Assembly: GCA_051654905.1 (NCBI GenBank) | Contig: JBOFYY010000110.1 | Coordinates: forward strand, 38,392-102,391 | DNA from: JBOFIQ01 sp051654905 | GTDB taxonomy: Bacteria > Actinomycetota > Actinomycetes > Propionibacteriales > Propionibacteriaceae | Direction of reading: 5' to 3' | Length of the DNA stretch: 64,000 nucleotides | Shown here: positions 1 through 8,960 of the stretch, piece after piece | How the letters are laid out: each line of letters begins with the position of its first letter | Position numbering within the stretch: position 1 is the first letter of the stretch | Translations under genes and position numbers: made by a program | The notes under the pieces: model-generated | Seen by the model: only the letters and a program-made list of their open reading frames with translations | What the model was told of the DNA's origin: nothing | The model's database searches: none

Positions 1-1424
1 TGGCCGCCAGAGACGTTGGTGCCTCCCTGGGCGATGGGTGCTTGGAGCTGTTCGGGCATTTCGCGTACAAAGTCGGCAGCTTGGGCAACTTCTAGTGCAT
101 GCCATAGCTCTCCATCGCTAGCGTCAGGTTTGCCGTGGCGTAGGTTTGATGCGACAGTTCCACTGAAAAGGTAAGGCTTCTGTGGCACGAACCCAATATG
201 TGACCACAAGGCATCTGGGTCAGCATCTCGAACATTAATGCCGTCGATAATTACTTGTCCGGCGGTAGCGTCGTAGAGGCGGGGGATCAAGTTAGTGAGC
301 GTGGTTTTACCTGATCCGGTGGAGCCGATGATCGCGGTAGTGCGACCAGGTAGTACTTCGAAAGAAATATCATGTAATACCGGAGATTGAGCACCAGGAT
401 AGGTGAACTCGACGTTACAAAGTTCGACGTGTCCGTGGTCTCCTAAATCCTGGCGACCATTATCTTCCCAAACTACGGTGCTGTCAGTGTCGAGAACTTC
501 CCGAATACGACGGGCACAGACGATAGCTCGGGGCACGATAATAACCATCATGGTGGTCATCATGACGCTCATCAGAATCTGCATAAGATAGGTCATGAAA
601 GCTGTTAACTGGCCAACCTGCATATGTCCTTGGTCGATGCGATGAGCACCAAACCAGAGCACTCCAATAGTCGATATATTCATAACGAGCATGACGATGG
701 GGAACAAAAAGCTCATCCAGCGACCAACCTGAGTGGTCGTAGTGGTGATATTGGTGTTAGCGACGTCGAATCTGTGTTTTTCGTGGTCTTCGCGAACAAA
801 TGCACGAATAATACGAATGCCGGTGATTTGTTCTCTTGCTACGCGGTTGAGGCTATCGATTTGGCGTTGCATCTTGGCAAAGAGTGGCCCGACCGAACCG
901 ACGACAATTCCTACAAGGGCAGCAAGCACAATGACAGCTACTACGATGAGCCACGACAGTCCTGCATCTTCGCGTAGTGCCTGAATTACACCACCTATCA
1001 TCATGATGGGAGCAGAGATCAGCATGATGCAGCTCATCAAAACAAGCTGCTGCACTTGCTGGACATCATTGGTGGTGCGAGTAAGCAGGCTAGGGGCACC
1101 AAAGCGATTAACTTCGCGGCTGGAGAAGCTCAGAACTTTATCGAAGATAGCGCTGCGAAGATCTCGACCTAACCGCATCGCAGTTCGGGCACCGAGAAGT
1201 GCTGCAGCTACTTGCGCAACTATCTGCACGGTGGAGAGTCCCAGCATTTGCCAGCCTAGTAGCCAGATGGTGGCAGTATCGCCTTTAGCAACCCCTTCAT
1301 CAATAATGCGGGCGTTGCGGCCGGGGAGTTCTAGAGAAGTAAGGGTGGCAATAATTTGGAGGGCAATTACTCCTAATAGGAGCAGCCAACTAGGGCGTAA
1401 ATACTTTTTAAGAAGTGCTATCAC
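1..1424 (-). CDS. ABC exporter half, fused permease/ATPase (3' end cut by window)
   Basis: About 474 codons are visible. The N-terminal half has six hydrophobic stretches of an ABC exporter transmembrane domain. The ATPase half follows, with a Walker A loop GSTGSGKTT and a Q-loop FVPQKPYLF, and the sequence breaks off at the signature motif (VSGG) at base 1. It would pump a hydrophobic substrate or drug out of the cell; many family members work as heterodimers, so a partner may lie beyond the window edge. I start it at the GTG at 1424, whose GTGA overlaps the TGA of the upstream TetR gene, so the two are translationally coupled. The TetR protein is the likely regulator. The substrate cannot be read from the sequence. 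Confidence 0.9.
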   Translation of the reverse strand, partial: MIALLKKYLRPSWLLLLGVIALQIIATLTSLELPGRNARIIDEGVAKGDTATIWLLGWQMLGLSTVQIVAQVAAALLGARTAMRLGRDLRSAIFDKVLSFSSREVNRFGAPSLLTRTTNDVQQVQQLVLMSCIMLISAPIMMIGGVIQALREDAGLSWLIVVAVIVLAALVGIVVGSVGPLFAKMQRQIDSLNRVAREQITGIRIIRAFVREDHEKHRFDVANTNITTTTTQVGRWMSFLFPIVMLVMNISTIGVLWFGAHRIDQGHMQVGQLTAFMTYLMQILMSVMMTTMMVIIVPRAIVCARRIREVLDTDSTVVWEDNGRQDLGDHGHVELCNVEFTYPGAQSPVLHDISFEVLPGRTTAIIGSTGSGKTTLTNLIPRLYDATAGQVIIDGINVRDADPDALWSHIGFVPQKPYLFSGTVASNLRHGKPDASDGELWHALEVAQAADFVREMPEQLQAPIAQGGTNVSGG

Positions 1425-2026
1425 TGGGCGTCTTTCATAGTGCCGTAAAGGAGGAAGGTGACGATGTCGTCGATATTTTCTAGTTCGCTATCGGGTCCAA
1501 TTCCGCGAGTAGCGATAGCTGCGTATCCGAGCATGATGCCAGCGACTCTTTCGGGGCTAGTACGAAGTTGGTCGGCAAATGGGCGTAGCTGTTGCGCGAC
1601 GGCATCGATTACGAGGGCATGGTTTCGTCGTGCCATCTCGTGATCATGTGGAGGTCTGGGACAGGAAGTACTTGGCTCATCGCTGCTAGGCGGCATAGAT
1701 CGTAGCGCGTCGAACATAGCAGCTGCTTCAGCGAATCTGATACATAGCTCTGTCATGATTGACCGGGTGCAGGTAGGGAGATCTCCGGTAATGGTTGCAA
1801 TAGTGGCAACTAGGGGATCGGGGTTTAAAGTTTCTTGGATTGTTGCGGTGACTATTTCAGTTTTAGAGCTGAAAACTCGAAAGAGAGTTCCTTCGGCGAT
1901 CCCGGCGGCTTCAGCTATTTGAGCTGTGGTGACCTGGTGTCCATGTTGGGCTACCAGTGGTCGTGCTGCAGCAAGAATTGCGGCGCGACGTTCGTTGGGA
2001 GGAAGAGGTTTGGCTCGGGGGGACAT
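1421..2026 (-). CDS. TetR-family transcriptional regulator
   Basis: A 201-residue protein with an N-terminal TetR helix-turn-helix (about residues 18-60; ITTAQIAEAAGIAEGTLF-like recognition region) and a variable C-terminal ligand domain. It is co-directional with and overlaps the ABC exporter by 4 bp, so it probably controls its own operon as a drug-responsive repressor. A longer reading frame begins at a GTG at 2059, but that GTG lies inside an 18-bp palindrome. I prefer the ATG at 2026, which follows a TATAGT box by 7 nt and looks leaderless. The inducer is unknown. Confidence 0.88.
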   Translation of the reverse strand: MSPRAKPLPPNERRAAILAAARPLVAQHGHQVTTAQIAEAAGIAEGTLFRVFSSKTEIVTATIQETLNPDPLVATIATITGDLPTCTRSIMTELCIRFAEAAAMFDALRSMPPSSDEPSTSCPRPPHDHEMARRNHALVIDAVAQQLRPFADQLRTSPERVAGIMLGYAAIATRGIGPDSELENIDDIVTFLLYGTMKDAQ

Positions 2027-2040
2027 ACCATCACTATAAA

Positions 2041-2058
2041 TGAGTGAGCACTCACTCA
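2041..2058 (-). promoter_or_regulatory. TetR operator palindrome over the promoter
   Basis: On the minus strand this reads TGAGTGAGTGCTCACTCA, a perfect 8-bp inverted repeat with a 2-bp centre. It lies just upstream of the TATAGT -10 box of the TetR-ABC operon, the place where autorepression would be expected. That TetR binds here is inference. Confidence 0.75.
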
Positions 2059-2088
2059 CAAGTTAGTGGGGACTTACGTCGCTCGTCG

Positions 2089-2171
2089 TGCAATATCTGT
2101 TCTTATACAGGCTTTGCACGCATAAGACGACGTCCTTTGGTGCAAAACCTGCTTATCTGAAGATTTTGCAC
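2089..2171. repeat. Family A double-hairpin repeat, copy 1
   Basis: Two successive palindromes of about 31-32 bp (2089-2119 and 2140-2171) are separated by 20 bp. Each starts GTGCAA and ends TTGCAC, with CTG/CAG inside the stem. It lies between the divergent TetR and HAD genes. The same architecture recurs near 17.0, 21.7 and 37.4 kb. Confidence 0.8.
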
Positions 2172-2243
2172 GGGGGTAGAGGCAGAAGTTAGGAAGGGGA
2201 GCCACTGTATCGACGAAAGAAGTCGCCAGCTAAGGTAAGCGAC

Positions 2244-2891
2244 ATGCCTCTAGACCGTGCTTTCGACGTCGTCATATTTGGCGTCGACTCAACTCTTGTT
2301 GATTCGCGGGCTGCCGTCGTCAAGGCTTGGGAACAGTGGGCAGCAGAGTTCGACGTCAAAAAAGACGATATCTCCGACCTCATCGGATGTTCTTCCAAAG
2401 AAATTGTGCACCGACTAACAGCTTCTCGCGCTAAAGAGGCTCGTGCTCGTATTGATGAACTAGAACGACAAGACAGTGACGAAACAGTAGCAATGCCCGG
2501 AGCTGTCGACGCGCTGACTGCGATCCCGCAAGATCTACAAGCTATCGCTACCTCTAGCACTAGAGCAGTAGCGACGCGACGATTAGCAGCTGCCGGACTA
2601 AGAGTTCCCCCCATTTTTATTACCGCCGACGACGTAGATCGAGCAAAACCAGATCCAGAAATTTTCTTGACGGCCGCCGCGTGGCTAGGGGCAGATCCTC
2701 GGCGCTGTCTGGTTATCGAAAACTCTCCCAATGGTTTAGCAGCAGCCAGAGCTGCTGGTTGTGCCACTCTTGCCGTAACCTCAACCCACCCAGCCCACCG
2801 ACTAGATGGTGATTTAGTTATCCCTGACCTATCGGCAGTAACTTTTAGAAGTCGATCATCAGGTATTTACATCACGCGGCAAGAAAATTGA
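2244..2891 (+). CDS. HAD-like hydrolase, probably catalytically dead
   Basis: A 215-residue protein with the beta-phosphoglucomutase/phosphatase HAD fold. Motif I reads FGVDSTLVDS, where active members have FDxDGTLVDS, so the nucleophilic Asp is Gly. Motif IV reads VIENSPNG instead of the usual (E/D)DSxxG, so one Mg2+-binding acid is Asn. The motif III lysine (AKPDPEIF) and the cap region are intact. Family members hydrolyse or isomerise sugar phosphates, but this one has lost both key acids and may bind a ligand without turnover. It stands alone, upstream of lysS. The frame is open and full length, so simple decay is not obvious. Confidence 0.8.
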   Translation: MPLDRAFDVVIFGVDSTLVDSRAAVVKAWEQWAAEFDVKKDDISDLIGCSSKEIVHRLTASRAKEARARIDELERQDSDETVAMPGAVDALTAIPQDLQAIATSSTRAVATRRLAAAGLRVPPIFITADDVDRAKPDPEIFLTAAAWLGADPRRCLVIENSPNGLAAARAAGCATLAVTSTHPAHRLDGDLVIPDLSAVTFRSRSSGIYITRQEN

Positions 2892-2952
2892 GTTAATAGC
2901 TCGTAAGTAATTAAAAGAGGCGAGCCGGGTCTTGCCCCGGTAGGATGATGGA

Positions 2953-4473
2953 GTGACCGATCAAAACACTCCTGTTGCTGTTGACGACCTCCCTGAGCAG
3001 TTGCGGATTCGTCGTGAGAAACGCGCCCGCATCATCGACTCAGGTCGTGAGGCTTATGTCATCTCCGTTCCGCGCACGCATACGCTCCGCGCATTCCGGA
3101 CAGAGTTCGAAGATAAAATCACCGAACCTGGCGGCCAAACGTCTGACGTAGTCGGTGTAGGCGGTCGCGTCATTTTTATCCGGAACACAGGAAAACTATG
3201 TTTTGCTACCCTGCAGGACGGATTTACCGAAGACGAGAATGGCGAACGTATCCAGCTGATGCTATCGCTTGCTGAAATTGGCGACGAGGCACTAGCTAGC
3301 TGGAAATCTGACGTAGATTTAGGAGATCACGTCTTCGTCGAAGGGCGTCCAGTCCGTTCCAAGCGCGGTGAACTATCGGTAATGGTGACGCGTTGGGAGA
3401 TGGCCTCGAAGGCATTGCGCCCATTGCCGACGCTACACAAAGAACTATCTGAAGAAACCCGAGTACGTCAGCGCTACGCTGATCTGGTCGCGCGAGAAGA
3501 AGCTCGCGATATGGTGCGGTTGCGTTCTCGCGTCACTCGTTCCATCCGAGAAACTCTTCATCAAGATGGGTTCCTTGAGGTAGAAACCCCTATCTTGCAG
3601 TCAATCCATGGCGGCGCAGCAGCTCGTCCTTTCAACACGCACCTTAATGCTTTCGATCAAGATATGACGCTACGAATTGCGTTGGAGCTTTACCTAAAGC
3701 GTGCCATGGTCGGTGGCTTAGATCGAGTCTTTGAGATGGGTCGTATTTTCCGTAATGAGGGTATTGATTCGTCGCATTCAGCAGAGTTCACCATGCTTGA
3801 GGCATATATGTCTTGGGGGGATCAGCACACAATTGCTGACGTGATGAAGCAAGTCATCATGAATGCTGCCGACGCAGTTGGCAAACATCAGATTGAGACC
3901 GCAGCTGGTGTTATTGATCTTGATGGTGAGTGGCGCTGGTTACCGGTCTATCCGGGATTATCAGAGGCACTTGGTGAAGAGATCACGCTAGAAACTCCAT
4001 TAGCACGGCTACAGCAGATCGCTGATGAGCGCAATATCGAATACAACCCAGCTTTTGGGGCAGAGAAGATGGTGATGGAGCTATTCGGTGAGATTGTTGA
4101 ACCAACCTTACTGCAGCCCACTTTCGTCTACGACTACCCAGCTATTGCACAGCCCTTGGCGCGTAATCATCGTAGTGTGCCAGGGCTAGTTGAGGCATGG
4201 GATCTGATTATCGGTGGTGTGGAACGAGGAACTGGCTTTACTGAACTTATCGATCCAGTAATTCAGCGAGAAGTTCTTACTGCTCAGTCGTTAGCAGCAG
4301 CAAAGGGCGACCCAGAAGCAATGCAGCTGGATGAAGATTTCCTCGCAGCACTCGAATTCGGTGCGCCACCGATGGGTGGGCTAGGGATGGGTGTTGATCG
4401 TCTGATTATGCTCTTCACTGACGCAGGTATCCGAGAAACTATTCTTTTCCCGTTGCTAAAACCGCAAGCATAA
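2953..4473 (+). CDS. lysS: Lysyl-tRNA synthetase, class II
   Basis: A 506-residue enzyme that charges tRNA-Lys with lysine using ATP. It has an N-terminal OB-fold anticodon-binding domain (about residues 60-170) and a class II catalytic core. Motif 2 (FEMGRIFRNEG, about 260-270) and motif 3 (GLGMGVDRLIML, near the C terminus) are intact, and the length is normal. It starts at GTG 2953. A TAGGAT box ends 7 nt before this GTG and there is no good Shine-Dalgarno, so the mRNA looks leaderless. The only upstream in-frame alternative (ATG ATG GAG TGA) is closed by a stop. A strong terminator follows. Confidence 0.97.
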   Translation: MTDQNTPVAVDDLPEQLRIRREKRARIIDSGREAYVISVPRTHTLRAFRTEFEDKITEPGGQTSDVVGVGGRVIFIRNTGKLCFATLQDGFTEDENGERIQLMLSLAEIGDEALASWKSDVDLGDHVFVEGRPVRSKRGELSVMVTRWEMASKALRPLPTLHKELSEETRVRQRYADLVAREEARDMVRLRSRVTRSIRETLHQDGFLEVETPILQSIHGGAAARPFNTHLNAFDQDMTLRIALELYLKRAMVGGLDRVFEMGRIFRNEGIDSSHSAEFTMLEAYMSWGDQHTIADVMKQVIMNAADAVGKHQIETAAGVIDLDGEWRWLPVYPGLSEALGEEITLETPLARLQQIADERNIEYNPAFGAEKMVMELFGEIVEPTLLQPTFVYDYPAIAQPLARNHRSVPGLVEAWDLIIGGVERGTGFTELIDPVIQREVLTAQSLAAAKGDPEAMQLDEDFLAALEFGAPPMGGLGMGVDRLIMLFTDAGIRETILFPLLKPQA

Positions 4474-4479
4474 ACTGTT

Positions 4480-4530
4480 AAAAAGCTATGGTGCCGCGAC
4501 CATAATTGATTCGGGGCACCACAGCTTTTT
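4480..4530. terminator. Bidirectional terminator between lysS and crgA
   Basis: Arms AAAAAGCTATGGTGCC and GGCACCACAGCTTTTT enclose a 20-nt loop. The T-run after the right arm and the A-run before the left arm let it end transcription of lysS and also of the converging crgA. Confidence 0.9.
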
Positions 4531-4546
4531 AGTTGCTAAAACTTAT

Positions 4547-4834
4547 TTATTCCCACATAGTGGCTAGTCCAAAACTGACTGCCATAAAGCCCATACCAAT
4601 AGCCATATTCCACTGGTTTAGGTTTTTCATAATCGGAACGTATTGCCCCGCAACGTAGTAAACCACGAGCCAGAGCAGACCAATGAGAAACATCGTAATC
4701 ATGACTGGTGGCACCCAGCGTCGCTTCTGAGGCGAAGCAACCTTTTTCTTCTCCTCACGAGTCGTGACGAGATCATCGTGTTGCTTGCGCTGCTTCTTGG
4801 CTGCGGCTTCCTTGCGGACGCTGCTCTCCGGCAT
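4547..4834 (-). CDS. crgA: Cell division protein CrgA
   Basis: A 95-residue protein with a charged cytoplasmic N-terminal half rich in Lys/Arg/Glu and two C-terminal transmembrane segments (about residues 42-62 and 75-93). The loop motif NQWNMAIGMGFM is typical of CrgA. In actinobacteria CrgA is a small divisome factor that binds FtsZ, FtsQ, FtsI and PbpA and delays or organises septum formation. Its place next to the pknB cluster is the conserved actinobacterial arrangement. It is separated from the DUF881 gene by about 68 bp and may have its own promoter. Confidence 0.95.
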   Translation of the reverse strand: MPESSVRKEAAAKKQRKQHDDLVTTREEKKKVASPQKRRWVPPVMITMFLIGLLWLVVYYVAGQYVPIMKNLNQWNMAIGMGFMAVSFGLATMWE

Positions 4835-4902
4835 GGTGCCTCCTTAGTCGTGTCAGTATCCAAGCCTAGTTCACAAAAGTCGATGTAGATAACTGGGATA
4901 GG

Positions 4903-5613
4903 TTATTTGGGAGTAGCCCAGCTCAATGTAGCAGGAGGATTCCATGCTGGCATAGCGACAGAATCTATAGTTTTTACGTTCCAGCCCAGACCGTGAGTAT
5001 CGACAACTTTGCGATAAGCCTTGAGATAGTTGGAAGAATCCAAGGACTCTAATAGCCGATCTTGATCGCCAATTCCTACGATGTTGTAAGGGGGAGCGTA
5101 AGGTACACCGTCAAGAATTACGGTATTACCTACGCACTTAATACCAGTTGTTGGACCTACGCGCTTGCCTTGGATAGTGGCAGCTTCTGCGCCACCAGAC
5201 CACAACGCATTAAGTACGGCTTGAATATCTTGCTGATGAACCACTAATAGATCTTCATCGATACCTTTAGCGATGGCGTCGATGGGAGCATCACTCAAAG
5301 TGACTTCGACAGCGCTGCCGGTAACTGGAACAGCTGCTGCTGCGATAGCAAGCTGGTTATCAGATTCGACGAAGGAAACAGTAGTGGCTTGTTGCTGAGT
5401 GAAAGAATCAATATCGTCTTGGAGTTTAATTACGCGCGTCTCCAGCGCGTCATGGTTCTTTTTTGCGTCAGTTACTAGCGTTACCAAGTTAGCGTGACGA
5501 TCTGGGCGTAAATCAAAGCCTCGAGAAGCCAGCGAACTAGCAGCAAGCATTCCACCTGCAATAATACAGATTGCGAAAGTAGCTATTCTGCCAGTAAGCG
5601 AGCGCCGAGTCAT
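4903..5613 (-). CDS. DUF881 family membrane-anchored protein
   Basis: A 236-residue protein with an N-terminal signal-anchor (about residues 9-28), a short coiled coil (about 45-75, heptad pattern around TRVIKLQDDIDSF) and an extracytoplasmic DUF881 domain. DUF881 proteins accompany cell-division and envelope genes in actinobacteria and Firmicutes (YlxW/YlxX-like), and one lies beside crgA in mycobacteria. The start codon overlaps the stop of pknB by 4 bp (ATGA), so it is the last gene of the kinase operon. The molecular role of the family is unknown. Confidence 0.88.
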   Translation of the reverse strand: MTRRSLTGRIATFAICIIAGGMLAASSLASRGFDLRPDRHANLVTLVTDAKKNHDALETRVIKLQDDIDSFTQQQATTVSFVESDNQLAIAAAAVPVTGSAVEVTLSDAPIDAIAKGIDEDLLVVHQQDIQAVLNALWSGGAEAATIQGKRVGPTTGIKCVGNTVILDGVPYAPPYNIVGIGDQDRLLESLDSSNYLKAYRKVVDTHGLGWNVKTIDSVAMPAWNPPATLSWATPK

Positions 5614-7436
5614 GACTTAGTTGGTGTGGGAGTTACTGGTGCAGCAGATGTAGCTGCTGAAGGAGTAGGAGTGCTGCTAGCAGTAGCTGAAGGGGTCGCT
5701 TTATTACCTACTGTGATAGTAATAGTTGTGGTCTTAGAAACTGAAACACCATATCCAGGAGATTGATCTGTAACTATTTCGTTAGGTAATGAGCCAGGAT
5801 TCTCAACTTTATGAATATCTACGAATCCAGCCTTAGCTAATTCGGCTTGCGCTTCTTCCCAAGTCATACCGCGAACATTTGGGACAGTTGCTTTCCCGGT
5901 TGCTACTGAAAGAATTATAGTACTTCCCTTCACCACGGGAGAACCTTCTCCAGGGCTAAGAGATACGACAGAATTAGCCACTGCTGTTGCGGGCTCAGTT
6001 GTGGCAGGTTGTTGCTGAACTTTGAACCCTAAGTCGGTCAGAGTTTTGGTGGCAGATTCAGCAGTATTACCGACCATACCTGATGGAATAGTGACTGTTT
6101 CTGGACCGGAATTGATAGTGATTGTGACTGGGGAACCTTTAGCAACATTTGTACGTGATGTTGGATCTTGAATGAGAACGAGTCCTTTTGTATCAGCAGG
6201 ACCAGTCACTGTTTTTACGACTACCGTAAGACCTGCCTGATCTAGAAAAGTCTTTGCTTGAGCTTCAGTCAGATTTAGAACCATCGGTACTGCTACTTGC
6301 TCAGCTACTGGTGCTTGACGAGACTTCATCAAAGCCCAACCGCCCCATACTAATCCGCCCAGAAGTATTAAGGACAAGAATGTCACAAGTGCAGCTACAA
6401 AAGGATTAGTGCTCTTTTTTGGGGGTATTGCTGGCGGTATCTGAGTAGTTGTTGCTACGGTGGTACTTTCTACCTTAGCAGCTGGGATTACAGCTGTGTT
6501 AGTAGCTGCTGCAGGAGATACCGGTGGTAAAACTTGGGTAGCTTCACTCGTGAAAACAGTGGGAATGCTAGCGGTAACTTCGTGCCCAGAAAGTACCCGC
6601 TGGATATCGTCCTTCATGGCTTGAGCATTTTGATAGCGGTCAGCAGGATCTTTGGTTAACGACGTTAGAACGATCGCATCCATTGCTGGAGTGATCGATG
6701 AATCGTCAGCAATTTTCGAGGGCGCAATAGGTGTTTCTCGAACATGTTGGTAAGCAACAGAAACTGGAGAATCACCTTGGAAAGGTGGTCGATGAGTGAG
6801 CAATTCATATAGGAGACAACCTGCTGAATAAATATCAGAGCGAGCATCAACAGTTTCACCACGAGCTTGTTCAGGAGAAAGATATTGGGCAGTACCGATA
6901 ACAGCTGCAGTTTGTGTCATCGTCGCTGAAGTATCAGCAACGGCTCGGGCAATACCAAAATCCATGACTTTGACTTGTCCAGTTTTGGTCAGCATAACGT
7001 TAGCTGGTTTGATATCGCGGTGGATAATGCCAGACTTGTGGCTATAACTAAGGGCATCAAGAACACCGGCAGTAAGTTCCAGCGCACGTTCAGGCAGGAT
7101 TTTACGACCGTCGCGAAGAATATCTCGGAGCGTGCTGCCTTCTACCAATTCCATCACAATATAAGGAATTTCAGATCCGCTAACGGGGTCATGACGTACG
7201 CCAGTGTCGTAGACCGAAACAATAGTGGGATGGTTTAATCCAGCTGCAGAATGTGCTTCGCGGCGGAAGCGAGCTTGGAAGAGTGGATCTCCAGCAAGAT
7301 CAGTACGCAATAGTTTGATTGCAACATCACGCTTAAGGCGACGGTCATGGGCTCGGCGGACTTCAGCCATGCCACCACGTCCGATGATGTCACCAAGCTC
7401 GTAGCGATCACTAAGAATAATTGGGTCATCAGTCAT
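5610..7436 (-). CDS. pknB: Ser/Thr protein kinase with PASTA domains
   Basis: A 608-residue transmembrane receptor kinase. The kinase domain spans about residues 12-270: glycine loop GRGGMAEV, catalytic Lys41, HRD 139-141, DFG 159-161, and an activation loop with Thr172/174/176. A Pro/Thr-rich linker leads to one membrane span (about 345-368). Three extracellular PASTA repeats follow (about 385-590), then a Thr/Ser/Pro-rich tail. PASTA domains sense muropeptides or lipid II, and the kinase phosphorylates divisome, elongasome and FHA proteins. It lies downstream of pbpA, and no second kinase (pknA) is present in this cluster. Confidence 0.97.
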   Translation of the reverse strand: MTDDPIILSDRYELGDIIGRGGMAEVRRAHDRRLKRDVAIKLLRTDLAGDPLFQARFRREAHSAAGLNHPTIVSVYDTGVRHDPVSGSEIPYIVMELVEGSTLRDILRDGRKILPERALELTAGVLDALSYSHKSGIIHRDIKPANVMLTKTGQVKVMDFGIARAVADTSATMTQTAAVIGTAQYLSPEQARGETVDARSDIYSAGCLLYELLTHRPPFQGDSPVSVAYQHVRETPIAPSKIADDSSITPAMDAIVLTSLTKDPADRYQNAQAMKDDIQRVLSGHEVTASIPTVFTSEATQVLPPVSPAAATNTAVIPAAKVESTTVATTTQIPPAIPPKKSTNPFVAALVTFLSLILLGGLVWGGWALMKSRQAPVAEQVAVPMVLNLTEAQAKTFLDQAGLTVVVKTVTGPADTKGLVLIQDPTSRTNVAKGSPVTITINSGPETVTIPSGMVGNTAESATKTLTDLGFKVQQQPATTEPATAVANSVVSLSPGEGSPVVKGSTIILSVATGKATVPNVRGMTWEEAQAELAKAGFVDIHKVENPGSLPNEIVTDQSPGYGVSVSKTTTITITVGNKATPSATASSTPTPSAATSAAPVTPTPTKS

Positions 7437-7511
7437 AGTTGCGTGCTCCTTTTGGAAAGCTGTAAATCTAGAGTTTCCGGGTCAGGAAGAATATCGAAAT
7501 GAAATTGAGTA

Positions 7512-8960
7512 TTAGCCAAGGCTGGCCGCCAATACTTTTTGTGCGATAGGTGAAGCAATGGAATAGCCAGCATGAAGCTGCGCATCAGAGGTATACCCGA
7601 CACTTTCTTCCACAAAAACTGCTACGGCAATCCGAGGATTTTGGCTAGGGCCGTAAGCAACATACCAGCCATAAGGGTTTTTGGAATCACCATGTTCGGC
7701 AGTACCAGTTTTTCCACCAGTAGCTACGCCTGGAACTTGGGCTAGCGTGCCAGAACCTTTAGTAACTACATTTCTCATCATCTGTTGTAGCAATTTGGCA
7801 TTGTCGGCACTCATTGCTTGACTTAACTTACTAGGTTCAGTTTCTTCAATAGTCTCTAGATTCGGGCCTTTTACAGACTTAACTAGATAAGGTTTCATTA
7901 GCGTACCGTTGTTAGCAATAGCTCCAGCTATCATTGCCATTTGCAGTGGAGTTGAGTTGACATCGTATTGTCCGATAGCAGACATCATGACTTGAGCATT
8001 GCTCATATTGCTAGGGAACTGAGATGAAACTCCGCTAAGTTCTGGCAAAAAACTTTGCCCAAAACCAAATTTGCTAGCTTGCTCAGCTAACTTACTTTCC
8101 CCTAGCTCAAGTCCTAAATTAGCGAAAGTAGTATTACAGGAAAGCTGTAGTGCTCGGTCAATACTTTGTTGAGTGTTGCCGCAGCGAGAATCTTGATTAC
8201 CTAGCGTATTTGTTGTTTGCGGAAGAGTGAGTTCGCTAGGAGTAGCCACCAAAGTTTCAGGCTTTTTACCAGCTTCTAGGGCGGCTGCTACCGTCACTAA
8301 TTTGAAAGTAGAGCCAGGTGGGTAAATCTCGCGCACTGCCCGATTTGTGAGCGGAACATTAGGATCCTTTTCAAGATTCGTAGCAGCTTCACTAGCGGCA
8401 GCAAAATCATGAGTGGCTAGCTGGTTCGGGTCGAAAGTGGGAGTAGTTAGCAGAGCTAAAATTGCGCCAGTTTGTGGATCTAGCGCGACTATAGCTCCCT
8501 TATTCTTTCCCATCGCATTCACGGCTGCTTCTTGGATTTTAGGAACTATAGTGGTTTCGACGCTAGCGCCCTTGGGTTCTTTCCCAGACATTTGATCTAT
8601 CAAACGCTGCATCCACTGGCTGTCGGAAGTACCAGCTAGCTGAGAAGAATAACTTCGCTCTAGCGCAGTAGCCCCATAGTTGTAAGCAAAATAGCCAGTG
8701 ACAGATGCGTAGACAGAGCCTTGCGGATAGGAGCGCTGATATTCGAAACGGTCGTTACTGGCTTTACTTTTGGCAATAGCAAGAGTGCCAGCCAGAATCG
8801 GGCCACGATTCTGCGTAAACTCTGCGTCGTGAACTCGTCCGTTGTAAGGGCTGGAATGTAGCTGCTGATGCCGCACGACGGTAGTTAAAGTTAGGTTCCC
8901 AAGTAGCAGAGCAAACATTATCGCAATAACTAAAGCGACACGACGGATCGGACGGTTCAT
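7512..8960 (-). CDS. pbpA: Penicillin-binding protein, transpeptidase PbpA
   Basis: A 482-residue class B PBP anchored by an N-terminal span (about residues 8-28). It cross-links peptidoglycan outside the membrane. The transpeptidase motifs are complete: STFK 217-220 with catalytic Ser217, SCN 274-276 and KTG 417-419. Its start overlaps the end of rodA by 4 bp, so the glycosyltransferase and transpeptidase are made together as a SEDS-bPBP pair. Confidence 0.97.
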   Translation of the reverse strand: MNRPIRRVALVIAIMFALLLGNLTLTTVVRHQQLHSSPYNGRVHDAEFTQNRGPILAGTLAIAKSKASNDRFEYQRSYPQGSVYASVTGYFAYNYGATALERSYSSQLAGTSDSQWMQRLIDQMSGKEPKGASVETTIVPKIQEAAVNAMGKNKGAIVALDPQTGAILALLTTPTFDPNQLATHDFAAASEAATNLEKDPNVPLTNRAVREIYPPGSTFKLVTVAAALEAGKKPETLVATPSELTLPQTTNTLGNQDSRCGNTQQSIDRALQLSCNTTFANLGLELGESKLAEQASKFGFGQSFLPELSGVSSQFPSNMSNAQVMMSAIGQYDVNSTPLQMAMIAGAIANNGTLMKPYLVKSVKGPNLETIEETEPSKLSQAMSADNAKLLQQMMRNVVTKGSGTLAQVPGVATGGKTGTAEHGDSKNPYGWYVAYGPSQNPRIAVAVFVEESVGYTSDAQLHAGYSIASPIAQKVLAASLG

